Notes: generated from the letters alone by a model not told the origin. DNA of 6,030 nt from WRMR01 sp031548645 (GCA_031548645.1 JAVBQX010000165.1:1-6030); one strand, 5' to 3'. Shown: positions 1-5,904, numbered from the stretch's first letter. Numbers and translations: made by a program.

Positions 1-1
1 G

Positions 2-1402
2 AAGGCCTTCTACATCGGCGACCGCAAATCGAACTGGCTGCTGGTCGCCTACGGCATGATCGGGGCCTCGCTTTCCGGCGTGACCTTCATGTCCGTGCCG
101 GGCAACGTGCTCAAACAGAATTTTTACTATTTCCAATTGATCCTCGGTTTCCCGGTCGGATACGCCGTCATCGCGTTCATTCTCATTCCGCTGTATTACC
201 GGTTGAACCTGACCTCGATCTACACCTACCTCGAACAGCGTTTCGGGTATTACAGCTACAAGACCGGGGCCTGCTTTTTTCTCCTCTCGCGAATGCTCGG
301 GGCCGCGATCCGGGCCTTCGTCGTGATCATGGTCCTGCACGAATTCGTGCTCAAAGAAATGAATGTGCCCTTCTGGCTCGCCGGACTGATTTTCATCCTG
401 CTCGTCATCGCCTCCACCTGCCAGTGCGGCGTCAAAACCATCGTTTGGACCGATTCGATCCAGACGACCTTCATGCTGCTGGCCGTCGTCATCACGATCG
501 GCGCGATCGCATCGGCGCTGAACATGCCGCTCGGACGCCTTTTTTCCGAAGTTTCAAGCAGCGATTATTTCAAACTGATCGACCATGACTGGGGGTCGAA
601 AACGAATTTCTTCAAACAGTTCCTCGCCGGCGTTTTCATGCCCATCGCGATGACCGGGCTCGACCAGGGCATGATGCAGAAAAGCCTGAGTTGCAAAACG
701 ATGTGGGAATCGCAAAAGAACATGATCGTTTCGGTGATCCTCATCGTGATCGTCAATTTCGTTTTCCTTTTCCTGGGCGCCACACTCGCCATTTTCTGCC
801 AGCAGCAGGGCATTCTCGCCGACGAAGTCATTTCCGACCCGGACCGCGTTTTCCCGATCGTTTCGTTCGACTATCTCGGGCCGCTCGCGGGCATCTGCTT
901 TTTCGTCGGGCTGATTTCCGCCGCCTATCCCTGCACGGCCAACGCGATCACCGCCCTGACGACTTCGACCTGTGTCGATTTGGTCGGGCTTGAGAAACGC
1001 GAAAAACTCAGCGACCGCTCCAAAATGCGGATTCGCTACCTCGTCCAGTGCGGGGTCACGCTGATTTTCCTGAGCGTCATCCTCATGGTCAACCTTTTGA
1101 AGGACAAAACGGCCATCATCACCATCGTTTACCAGATGGCCGCCTACACCTACGGGCCGCTGCTCGGGCTGTACGTTTTCGGACTGTTCACCAAACGCCG
1201 CGTGATCGACGCCTGCGTACCATTCGTTTGCATCGCCGCCCCGCTCGTCTGTCTGGCCGTTGAACGCTGGAATCTCATCGGCTTGGTCGTCGGCCTGTGC
1301 CGGGGCGAAAGCGTCACGTTCAATTTCGGTTTTTCGCTGCTGCTCGTCAACGCCGCCCTGACCATTTTCGGATTGTTTCTTTGCAGCAGGAAAGCACGTT
1401 AG
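2..1402 (+). CDS. Sodium:solute symporter (SSS/SLC5 family), 5' truncated by window edge
   Basis: The frame is open from base 2 and ends at TAG 1400-1402, giving 466 visible residues; the true start lies upstream. An ATG at 56 is inside the first visible helix and is unlikely to be the start. The visible part has about 12 hydrophobic segments. The first contains GASLSGVTF, typical of the broken TM1 of SSS transporters, preceded by FYIGDRKSNWLLVAYG, which resembles the family's pre-TM1 segment. GLDQGMMQ (residues 219-226), followed by K-L-C-K and an amphipathic stretch, matches the Bacteroidetes/planctomycete SSS branch as I remember it. LISAAYPCTANAITALTTST (305-324) aligns with the Na2-site helix. 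The family couples Na+ to uptake of sugars, sialic acids, amino acids or other small solutes across the inner membrane; the substrate cannot be told from sequence. Oddity: Pro310-Cys311 sit where a Ser-Ser/Thr pair is expected. Family assignment is secure, substrate unknown. Confidence 0.9.
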   Translation, partial: KAFYIGDRKSNWLLVAYGMIGASLSGVTFMSVPGNVLKQNFYYFQLILGFPVGYAVIAFILIPLYYRLNLTSIYTYLEQRFGYYSYKTGACFFLLSRMLGAAIRAFVVIMVLHEFVLKEMNVPFWLAGLIFILLVIASTCQCGVKTIVWTDSIQTTFMLLAVVITIGAIASALNMPLGRLFSEVSSSDYFKLIDHDWGSKTNFFKQFLAGVFMPIAMTGLDQGMMQKSLSCKTMWESQKNMIVSVILIVIVNFVFLFLGATLAIFCQQQGILADEVISDPDRVFPIVSFDYLGPLAGICFFVGLISAAYPCTANAITALTTSTCVDLVGLEKREKLSDRSKMRIRYLVQCGVTLIFLSVILMVNLLKDKTAIITIVYQMAAYTYGPLLGLYVFGLFTKRRVIDACVPFVCIAAPLVCLAVERWNLIGLVVGLCRGESVTFNFGFSLLLVNAALTIFGLFLCSRKAR

Positions 1403-1440
1403 CCCGCCCCTCCCTCAACCTTCTTCCTTCAACCTGATAT

Positions 1441-2847
1441 ATGCAAAATACGGACATTATCGTTATCGGCGGCGGGCCGGGCGGATACATCGCCGCGGTG
1501 CAGGCCGCGCGACTCGGGCTTGACGTCACGCTGATCGAGGAACGCGAGCTCGGCGGCGTGTGCCTCAACCGGGGCTGCATCCCGACGAAAACGCTGGTCG
1601 ACACCGCCAAATCGATTGACTCGATCAACGCCGGCAAACGTCGCGGCATCACGCTGGCCGCGGCGCCCGGGGTCGACATGAAAACGGTCGTGCAGTTCAA
1701 GCAACGGGTGACCAAACGGCTCGGCATGGGCGTCGAAGCCCTCCTGCGCGATTCCGGGGTCGAAGTCGTCAAGGGAACGGCCCTCGTCCGGCCCGATCTG
1801 ACGGTCGAAGTTTCCGGCGGCGAATCACTACAAGGGAAAAAAATCATTCTCGCGACCGGAACAGTGCCCCTGCGACCGCCGATTCCCGGCGCGGACGATC
1901 CCCGCGTGCTGACCAGCGACGAAATGCTCGAACTGGAAACCGTGCCCGAATCGCTCGCGATACTCGGCGGCGGAATCATCGGCGTTGAAATGGCCCGCAT
2001 TTTCAGCACCTTCGGGGCCAGGGTACATGTCGTCGAGGCACTCGAACGCATCTGCCCCTTTTTGGACGCCGAACTGTCTCTGGCGTTGACCAAAACGATG
2101 ACCGCCAGAAAGATCAAGGTTTCGACCGCCGCGCGACTCGAACGCATCGAACCCTTGGCCGACAAACTCGCGCTGCATCTCGCCGACGGTTCGACCGTCG
2201 ATGCGTCGCACCTGTTGCGGGCCGTCGGTCGCGCGCCCGATGCCCGTGCGTTCGCGTCGCTCGACCTGCGCCGGAACGGACAGTTCGTCGCCGTCGACGA
2301 AGTCATGCGGACCTCGCACCCCGACGTGTACGCCGTCGGCGATGTCAACGGCCTTTGCCTGCTGGCCCACGCGGCCTATCGGATGGGCGAAATCGCCGCT
2401 TCTCACGCGGCCCGCTCGCTGCGAAACGATGCGTCGATTCCCGTGCCCGTGCCGCGTTTCGATGCCGAACTCGTGCCCGGCGGCGTGTTCAGCGATCCCG
2501 AAATCGGGTACGTCGGCCTGACCGAATCGCAGGCAATTGCACGCTACGGCGAAATCCGCGTCGGGCGGCTGCCGCTCACGGCGAACGGTCGCGCCGTCGT
2601 TTCGGGCCACACCGACGGTTTCGTCAAGGTGATTTCCGACGCCAAAACGGAAAGAATCGTCGGCGTGCATATCCTCGGCCTGTTCGCGTCCGAACTGGTC
2701 AACGAAGCGGCCACGGTAATCGCCAATGGTTTGACCGTTTCGCAATGGGGACATGTCATTCACGCACACCCCTGCGTCGCCGAAGCGCTGCCGGAAGCGG
2801 CCCTCGACGGTTTCGGGCGTTCGTTGCACCTCCCGCGGAAAGTTTGA
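1441..2847 (+). CDS. lpdA: Dihydrolipoyl dehydrogenase (E3)
   Basis: This 468-residue FAD-dependent class I disulfide oxidoreductase reoxidises dihydrolipoamide with NAD+ in the cytoplasmic pyruvate, 2-oxoglutarate or branched-chain 2-oxoacid dehydrogenase complexes, or in glycine cleavage. Visible motifs in order: FAD dinucleotide fold GGGPGG (10-15) with acidic E33 at the strand end; redox-active disulfide C41-x4-C46 in GGVCLNRGCIPTK; NAD fold GGGIIG (176-181) with E199 after the second strand, which favours NAD over NADP; second FAD motif YAVGD ending at D301; C-terminal dimerisation domain with the catalytic dyad H443/E448 in HAHPCVAEAL. Length matches the usual 460-480 residues. Start is ATG 1441. 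The 38-base spacer before it is pyrimidine-rich with no Shine-Dalgarno, but contains no better start. No E1 or E2 gene is visible nearby, so its complex is unknown. It probably shares a transcript with the symporter upstream (inference from spacing). Confidence 0.96.
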   Translation: MQNTDIIVIGGGPGGYIAAVQAARLGLDVTLIEERELGGVCLNRGCIPTKTLVDTAKSIDSINAGKRRGITLAAAPGVDMKTVVQFKQRVTKRLGMGVEALLRDSGVEVVKGTALVRPDLTVEVSGGESLQGKKIILATGTVPLRPPIPGADDPRVLTSDEMLELETVPESLAILGGGIIGVEMARIFSTFGARVHVVEALERICPFLDAELSLALTKTMTARKIKVSTAARLERIEPLADKLALHLADGSTVDASHLLRAVGRAPDARAFASLDLRRNGQFVAVDEVMRTSHPDVYAVGDVNGLCLLAHAAYRMGEIAASHAARSLRNDASIPVPVPRFDAELVPGGVFSDPEIGYVGLTESQAIARYGEIRVGRLPLTANGRAVVSGHTDGFVKVISDAKTERIVGVHILGLFASELVNEAATVIANGLTVSQWGHVIHAHPCVAEALPEAALDGFGRSLHLPRKV

Positions 2848-2856
2848 CGAAACGAT

Positions 2857-2886
2857 CACCCCGCGCTGACGCTTGGGGCTGGTCGG
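2857..2886. repeat. Planctomycete-type intergenic element, possible bidirectional hairpin
   Basis: The core CCCCGCGCTGACGCTTGGGG (2859-2878) sits between the convergent ends of lpdA (2847) and the PAP2-like gene (2907). It can fold: CCCC 2859-2862 pairs with GGGG 2875-2878, with a G-T pair next, one mismatch, then GC/GC around a TGAC loop. The reverse complement reads SPKRQRG in one frame, a string I recall as widespread in spurious planctomycete ORFs, so I take this to be a dispersed genomic repeat. No T-tract follows on either strand, so it is not a standard intrinsic terminator, though its place at a convergent junction would suit termination. Only one copy is in this window. Confidence 0.6.
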
Positions 2887-2906
2887 CACGAGAAATCTGT
2901 GAACTT

Positions 2907-4127
2907 TTAACGGCGGTAGGTAAATCCGATTCCCGCGGTGTCGCCGTAGACGAGCGGGAACACGGTGAGGCCCCGTTTTTGCCAGACGCCTTCCGTTTTA
3001 TGTACGGCCCGCACCGCCAAGTAAGACACGTACCATCCGAGAATGGCCTGCGAAAGATAATGGTCATCGTCATTGATCCGCGTCCATGCCGGAAAAGTCG
3101 ACAGGGCGAAAAAAGCGACTTTGCACCATCGCCTTTCGCTCATGTGCGCGGCGACGAGAAAGGGAGTTGCCCCGATGAAGGCGTGTCCGCTGAAGGAATT
3201 GTTGTCGTTGAACGGTCGCCAGGCGGAATGATGCGCCTCGTAATCGCTGGGACGCGAACAGCCCAGGATGACCTGCCCCAAAAGAATGGTGGGGCCGCCG
3301 ACCAGGTAGGTTCTCGTCGTTCGGGAAGCGAATTCCCCCCAACAGGTGGTCGGGCGGGCGAACCAATCCGCCGACTGTCCGTAGCGGTAGACGAAATCGG
3401 TGGCTCCCATGATGGGAATCCAGAACGCCCCTTCACCGAATCCTTTGAAAAAGGAGGATAAATTATCGCTTTCCCGGCTTCTCACGTCGTCCTGGTACCA
3501 GTTCCTGAAATGCTGGTCCATCGACGTATTGGAAATCACCGCATGAAGCCCCGTCGCCGCCAAAAGGTTGTACAAGCTGTCGCGGGAATAGCAATTTCGA
3601 TAATCCGTTTTCAATCGCCCCCATTCCCCGGCAAACGCGGAGCAAGCGTTCCCCCGGCAAGTGTTGTTGCGGTTGCGATAATCCGGTGTTTCATCATCGA
3701 ATGTGCCGAAGGTGGTGTTTTGTCCCCGCAGAATATAAGATGACGTTTCAGGAACGAAATTTTCAAAATAATCCGGGCTCTTCCAGTCCGTCTCTTCAAA
3801 AAATGGTTCGTATCGTGATCGGGTCCAGGTCTCATAGGTCCAGGAATAGGAATTGAAGGCTTTTTTTGCACGGTTTTCACCGTGACAAAATCGGAGCCGA
3901 TATGAGAATGATTGCGAATTTATTCCTTGCGCAAACGCCAGACAGCTCAGAACAAAGAGAAGCAAAATTATACAGAATAAAAGAATCAAAAATCTTAAAA
4001 GCAAATAGCTATTGATAATCATGGGATTTCGCGAGTTTAACAATAGGAAATATGTCTCATTAATAACTGACTGAGAGTATTTTTTTCTTCGGCAGATTCT
4101 TCTGAGCAATTGACATAATCTTTGCAT
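2907..4127 (-). CDS. PAP2-superfamily phosphatase-like protein with altered motifs
   Basis: Residue numbers are for the 406-residue form starting at 4127. The C-terminal half has the PAP2 layout: C1-like GQVILGCSRP (Arg292-Pro293), C2-like SFSGHA (Ser313-Gly-His315), and C3-like TRINDDDHYLSQ with Arg350-x5-His356. The family removes phosphates from lipid phosphates, undecaprenyl pyrophosphate or related substrates at the membrane. Two usual residues differ: the C1 Lys position is Gln285 and the C3 Asp position is Gln360, so activity is uncertain. Hydrophobic segments surround the motifs. Start choice: ATG 4127 follows a good Shine-Dalgarno (GAGG at 4136-4133, five bases away); ATG 4022 has none but would give a clean signal peptide (hydrophobic core, then AFA before QG), leaving 371 residues. 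The middle (about residues 75-215) is rich in Asn, Tyr, Arg and Ser and unrecognised. The 5' part is markedly more AT-rich than the 3' part. It converges on lpdA and is unrelated to it. Confidence 0.8.
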   Translation of the reverse strand: MQRLCQLLRRICRRKKYSQSVINETYFLLLNSRNPMIINSYLLLRFLILLFCIILLLFVLSCLAFAQGINSQSFSYRLRFCHGENRAKKAFNSYSWTYETWTRSRYEPFFEETDWKSPDYFENFVPETSSYILRGQNTTFGTFDDETPDYRNRNNTCRGNACSAFAGEWGRLKTDYRNCYSRDSLYNLLAATGLHAVISNTSMDQHFRNWYQDDVRSRESDNLSSFFKGFGEGAFWIPIMGATDFVYRYGQSADWFARPTTCWGEFASRTTRTYLVGGPTILLGQVILGCSRPSDYEAHHSAWRPFNDNNSFSGHAFIGATPFLVAAHMSERRWCKVAFFALSTFPAWTRINDDDHYLSQAILGWYVSYLAVRAVHKTEGVWQKRGLTVFPLVYGDTAGIGFTYRR

Positions 4128-4452
4128 TCCTTCCTCGCTGTTTTATCAGCAAAAACCAATTTTGCACGTAAAATGTTAATACAAAGGTATATAAAGCTAT
4201 ACCAATTGTAAGTATCTGTTTTTTTCCTTGAATATAAATTATTTCCAATGAATCAAATGGCGGCATTGTCGGACAAGACGTTAAATAGCAGGCCGCTCTA
4301 TCGAAATTCATTAACATGATTTCTGTAACCGACGCCGTACGATTGAATAAATCAACACGCATGGCACTCGACACACGCAGAAACACACTCAAACTGAAAT
4401 CCGCGATTTGATCCTTGAAATCTAACGCGCCATGAGCACATCCCCCTTGCAT
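4060..4452 (-). CDS. Doubtful small ORF with one predicted membrane segment
   Basis: A 130-codon open frame on the minus strand overlaps the first 68 bases of the long form of the PAP2-like gene in another frame. Residues 80-103 form one strongly hydrophobic segment (from ILTIGIALYTF to NWFLLI) bounded by KK before and K-Q-R-x-R after, and the C-terminus is lysine-rich, as in small single-pass membrane proteins. Against it: no Shine-Dalgarno precedes M1 (4452), M31 (4362) or M46 (4317); the first Met lies in a hairpin; and AT-rich DNA easily yields hydrophobic runs by chance. I recognise no family. If real, it would be co-transcribed with the PAP2-like gene. Confidence 0.18.
   Translation of the reverse strand: MQGGCAHGALDFKDQIADFSLSVFLRVSSAMRVDLFNRTASVTEIMLMNFDRAACYLTSCPTMPPFDSLEIIYIQGKKQILTIGIALYTFVLTFYVQNWFLLIKQRGRNAKIMSIAQKNLPKKKILSVSY
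4186..4203. promoter_or_regulatory. Inverted repeat upstream of PAP2-like gene
   Basis: GGTATA (4186-4191) and TATACC (4198-4203) form a perfect six-base inverted repeat around TAAAGC, about 60 bases upstream of the 4127 start. The place and size would suit an operator or part of a promoter, but in DNA this AT-rich it may be chance. No regulator is known or visible nearby. Confidence 0.2.
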
Positions 4453-4525
4453 TTTGGGGGCTTGGGATTAAACTACGCTCTTTTGCAGGTTCTCTTGGCA
4501 AAAGATGACTGTGGGTCGAGCCGTC

Positions 4526-4537
4526 TGACCGGGGTGA
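4526..4537 (+). repeat. 12-base repeat TGACCGGGGTGA, copy 1
   Basis: This identical 12-base string occurs again in the same orientation at 5830-5841. The two copies flank the rplM-rpsI operon. The neighbouring bases do not align, so the match is limited to these 12 positions. Confidence 0.35.
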
Positions 4538-4554
4538 TGCCGGGATGAAATTTT

Positions 4555-4595
4555 TTGACACCGCTTTTTGCTGGTTCTTCTCAAGTTAATAATAT
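4555..4595 (+). promoter_or_regulatory. Probable promoter region of the rplM-rpsI operon
   Basis: A perfect TTGACA lies at 4555-4560, but the best -10-like strings (TAATAA 4587-4592, TAATAT 4590-4595) are 26 or more bases away, too far for a standard pair. TTGCTG at 4568-4573 with TAATAT at 4590-4595 gives a 16-base spacer and fits better. Either way, transcription would begin near 4602, leaving a leader of roughly 40 bases. The choice of boxes is inference. Confidence 0.35.
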
Positions 4596-4601
4596 ACAAA
4601 C

Positions 4602-4621
4602 ACTTAAAAGAATTTTTCAGT
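4602..4621 (+). promoter_or_regulatory. Weak hairpin in rplM leader
   Basis: ACT and AAAA on the left (4602-4609) pair with TTTT and AGT on the right (4614-4621), with one mismatch and a GAAT loop. It lies 20 bases before the rplM start. L13 autoregulates its operon in E. coli and L13 leader RNAs are known in Firmicutes, but this AT-rich stem is weak and resembles no leader I know. Confidence 0.15.
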
Positions 4622-4627
4622 TAGTGA

Positions 4628-4631
4628 CAGG
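4628..4631 (+). promoter_or_regulatory. Shine-Dalgarno AGGA of rplM
   Basis: AGGA ends nine bases before ATG 4641. This supports 4641 over the in-frame GTG at 4635, where the spacing would be only three bases, and over ATG 4656, which would be too distant. Confidence 0.55.
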
Positions 4632-4640
4632 ATTGTGGGC

Positions 4641-5081
4641 ATGAGCAAAACATATATGGCCAAACCGAATGAAATCGAGCAAAAATGGTGGCTTGTCGAC
4701 GCTTCCGATAAGATCGTCGGTCGTTTGGCGAGCGATATTGCCATGATTCTCATGGGAAAACACCGCCCGACCTATACCCCCCATGTGGACACCGGCGATT
4801 ACGTCGTTGTCACCAATGTCGATAAGGTCGTTTTTACCGGTAAAAAACTCCAGCAGAAGCGTTACACCCGCTACACCGGTTATCCGCAACTGCGGGTCGA
4901 AATGGCCAGCGAACGTCTCGCTAAACGGCCCGAACTCATTCTCAGCGAAGCGGTTCGGCGCATGTTGCCCAAAAACAAACTCGGTCGCAAGATGCTCATG
5001 AAGCTCAAGTGCTACAAGAGCGGCGAACAACACCCGCATCAGGCACAAAAGCCGGAAACGCTTGAACTTGCGAAAAAATAG
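4641..5081 (+). CDS. rplM: 50S ribosomal protein L13
   Basis: A complete 146-residue uL13 (E. coli L13 is 142), an early-assembly protein of the large subunit that binds 23S rRNA. Matching landmarks: W16-W17-L-V-D-A near the N-terminus; G27-R-L-A-S; the core KHRPTYTPHVDTGDYVVV (40-57); DKVVFTGKK (61-69); MLPKNKLGRKM (108-118); and the C-terminal LKCYKSGEQHPHQAQKPETL. The start is ATG 4641, supported by AGGA at 4628-4631. It is the first gene of the usual rplM-rpsI pair; rpsI follows after 78 bases. G+C is lower than in lpdA. Nothing is odd apart from a slightly longer N-terminus (MSKTYMAKP). Confidence 0.97.
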   Translation: MSKTYMAKPNEIEQKWWLVDASDKIVGRLASDIAMILMGKHRPTYTPHVDTGDYVVVTNVDKVVFTGKKLQQKRYTRYTGYPQLRVEMASERLAKRPELILSEAVRRMLPKNKLGRKMLMKLKCYKSGEQHPHQAQKPETLELAKK

Positions 5082-5082
5082 T

Positions 5083-5107
5083 CGGCAATTTTTCTCGCCG
5101 TCTTTTT
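5083..5107 (+). terminator. Weak hairpin plus T-run between rplM and rpsI
   Basis: CGGC (5083-5086) can pair with GCCG (5097-5100) around a ten-base loop, followed by TCTTTTT (5101-5107). It looks like a weak attenuator or RNA processing site. Because rplM and rpsI are normally co-transcribed, full termination here is unlikely, and the four-base stem may be chance. Confidence 0.2.
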
Positions 5108-5159
5108 AATAAATACAAAAATCAATATTTGCGTGATTCGACAGGGAAAGACATCAAAA

Positions 5160-5585
5160 ATGCCGAAACTTGGTACATTTATCATTGAAGGAAACGGGAA
5201 GAACGATTCGATCGGGACGGGACGCCGTAAGTCGGCCGTTGCCCGTGTCCGCGTTCGGGCGGGTCAAGGCCGCATCAGCATCAATCGCCGTGAACTGGGC
5301 GAATTTTTCAAAACCGAACAGCAACGCAACGCCGTCCTTGCTCCGCTGAAGGCGACGGAAAAGCTTGATTCCGTTGACGTTCTGATCACCGTCATGGGTG
5401 GCGGTACGACCGGTCAGGCCGACGCCTGCAAGTTGGGAATCGCCCGGGCGCTGAAAATCTTCGACCCCGAAACCGAAGCGAAGCTTCGCGAAGAAAGTCT
5501 GCTTACCCGTGATGCTCGCGAGGTCGAACGCAAGAAATACGGTCTCCGCGGCGCCCGTCGTGGGACCCAGTTCTCCAAGCGTTAA
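5160..5585 (+). CDS. rpsI: 30S ribosomal protein S9
   Basis: A complete 141-residue uS9, within the usual bacterial range of about 130-170. GTGRRKSAVARVRV (19-32) is the conserved N-terminal block, and GGGTTGQADACKLGIARAL (80-98) fits the S9 family signature. LTRDAREVERKKYG and the final SKR (139-141) belong to the basic tail that reaches the P-site tRNA in the small subunit. The start is ATG 5160. AGGGA at 5143-5147 is 12 bases upstream, somewhat far. The frame stays open to a GTG at 5133, but the nine extra residues are unlike the family and that start lacks a Shine-Dalgarno. Residues 1-17 (MPKLGTFIIEGNGKNDS) are a lineage-specific lead-in. It is the second gene of the rplM operon, with a likely terminator hairpin downstream at 5651-5690. 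Confidence 0.97.
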   Translation: MPKLGTFIIEGNGKNDSIGTGRRKSAVARVRVRAGQGRISINRRELGEFFKTEQQRNAVLAPLKATEKLDSVDVLITVMGGGTTGQADACKLGIARALKIFDPETEAKLREESLLTRDAREVERKKYGLRGARRGTQFSKR

Positions 5586-5650
5586 TCGCAGGAACAGTTC
5601 CCGGTTGCTTAGGATCGGGAAATCCAAAAATATCAGGGCGTTTCGTTGCC

Positions 5651-5690
5651 GGTGCAAAATCGACGATGGAACGTCTGTTTTTTTTGCGCC
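5651..5690 (+). terminator. Long hairpin, probable 3' end of the rplM-rpsI transcript
   Basis: GGTGCAAAA (5651-5659) pairs with TTTTGCGCC (5682-5690) over nine bases, including one G-T pair. An inner GACG/CGTC stem (5662-5665, 5672-5675) lies inside an internal loop. T-rich sequence follows (5691-5710, including a run of six T). The stem is 66 bases past the rpsI stop. It is terminator-like, though the U-tract is not directly adjacent. Confidence 0.45.
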
Positions 5691-5829
5691 ATATAAATTC
5701 TTTATTTTTTATCAACAGATTTGCTCAGATAACGCGATATTTAAAAGCGAGTTTTCGAACGCTCAATAACTGCCCCTTTGGCGGAAAATGATGAGCAAGA
5801 GCAGCAGCCGGGAACGCAGCGCAGCGGAG

Positions 5830-5841
5830 TGACCGGGGTGA
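5830..5841 (+). repeat. 12-base repeat TGACCGGGGTGA, copy 2
   Basis: Second copy of the string at 4526-4537. Here it follows a GC-rich stretch with repeated GCAGC units (about 5800-5826) and precedes the TTTTCC/GGAAAA hairpin. Confidence 0.35.
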
Positions 5842-5844
5842 GAG

Positions 5845-5860
5845 TTTTCCAACCGGAAAA
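5845..5860. repeat. Perfect short hairpin TTTTCC-AACC-GGAAAA
   Basis: A six-base perfect stem with an AACC loop, directly after the GC-rich patch containing TGACCGGGGTGA. No T-run follows on the plus strand. Read on the minus strand it is the same stem with a GGTT loop. Function unknown. Confidence 0.35.
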
Positions 5861-5904
5861 ATGTTCAATTCCTAAGCTGACAGCGTAACAAGGTACTACG
5901 AAGT

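Larger units (their letters stand above)
4128..4640. other. AT-rich intergenic spacer between divergent PAP2-like gene and rplM
   Basis: About 510 bases with no convincing gene. Bases 4141-4260 hold about 30 G/C in 120 (25%), against well over 60% in parts of lpdA. Contents: a Shine-Dalgarno for the PAP2-like gene (4128-4136, minus); an inverted repeat at 4186-4203; a doubtful minus-strand ORF (4060-4452); a CCCCC/GGGGG hairpin (4442-4460, nine-base loop); a 12-base string TGACCGGGGTGA (4526-4537) that recurs at 5830-5841; and the likely rplM promoter and leader (4555-4640). It must contain promoters in both directions, since the flanking genes diverge. Confidence 0.6.

Noticed and set aside
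1347..2348. Long minus-strand open frame (333 codons) across lpdA
   Set aside because: Antisense to a fully conserved lpdA. Its Ser/Arg/Thr/Pro-rich composition is typical of an antisense shadow in GC-rich DNA, with no recognisable domain.
1828..2889. Minus-strand open frame (353 codons) beginning with the SPKRQRG peptide
   Set aside because: Antisense to lpdA, and its start lies in the intergenic repeat, which is how this repeat usually creates false ORFs.
2355..3461. Plus-strand open frame (368 codons) spanning the lpdA end and the PAP2-like gene
   Set aside because: It crosses two well-supported genes in other frames; Arg-rich and low-complexity with no motif.
4442..4460. CCCCC/GGGGG hairpin as an intrinsic terminator
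   Set aside because: No T-run follows on either strand, and no gene ends just before it.
4617..5048. Minus-strand open frame over rplM
   Set aside because: Antisense shadow of a conserved ribosomal protein gene.
5133..5162. GTG at 5133 as rpsI start, and similarly GTG 4635 for rplM
   Set aside because: Both are weaker codons with worse Shine-Dalgarno spacing than the ATGs at 5160 and 4641, and the extra residues do not resemble the families.
5154..5657. Minus-strand open frame over rpsI
   Set aside because: Antisense shadow of a conserved ribosomal protein gene.
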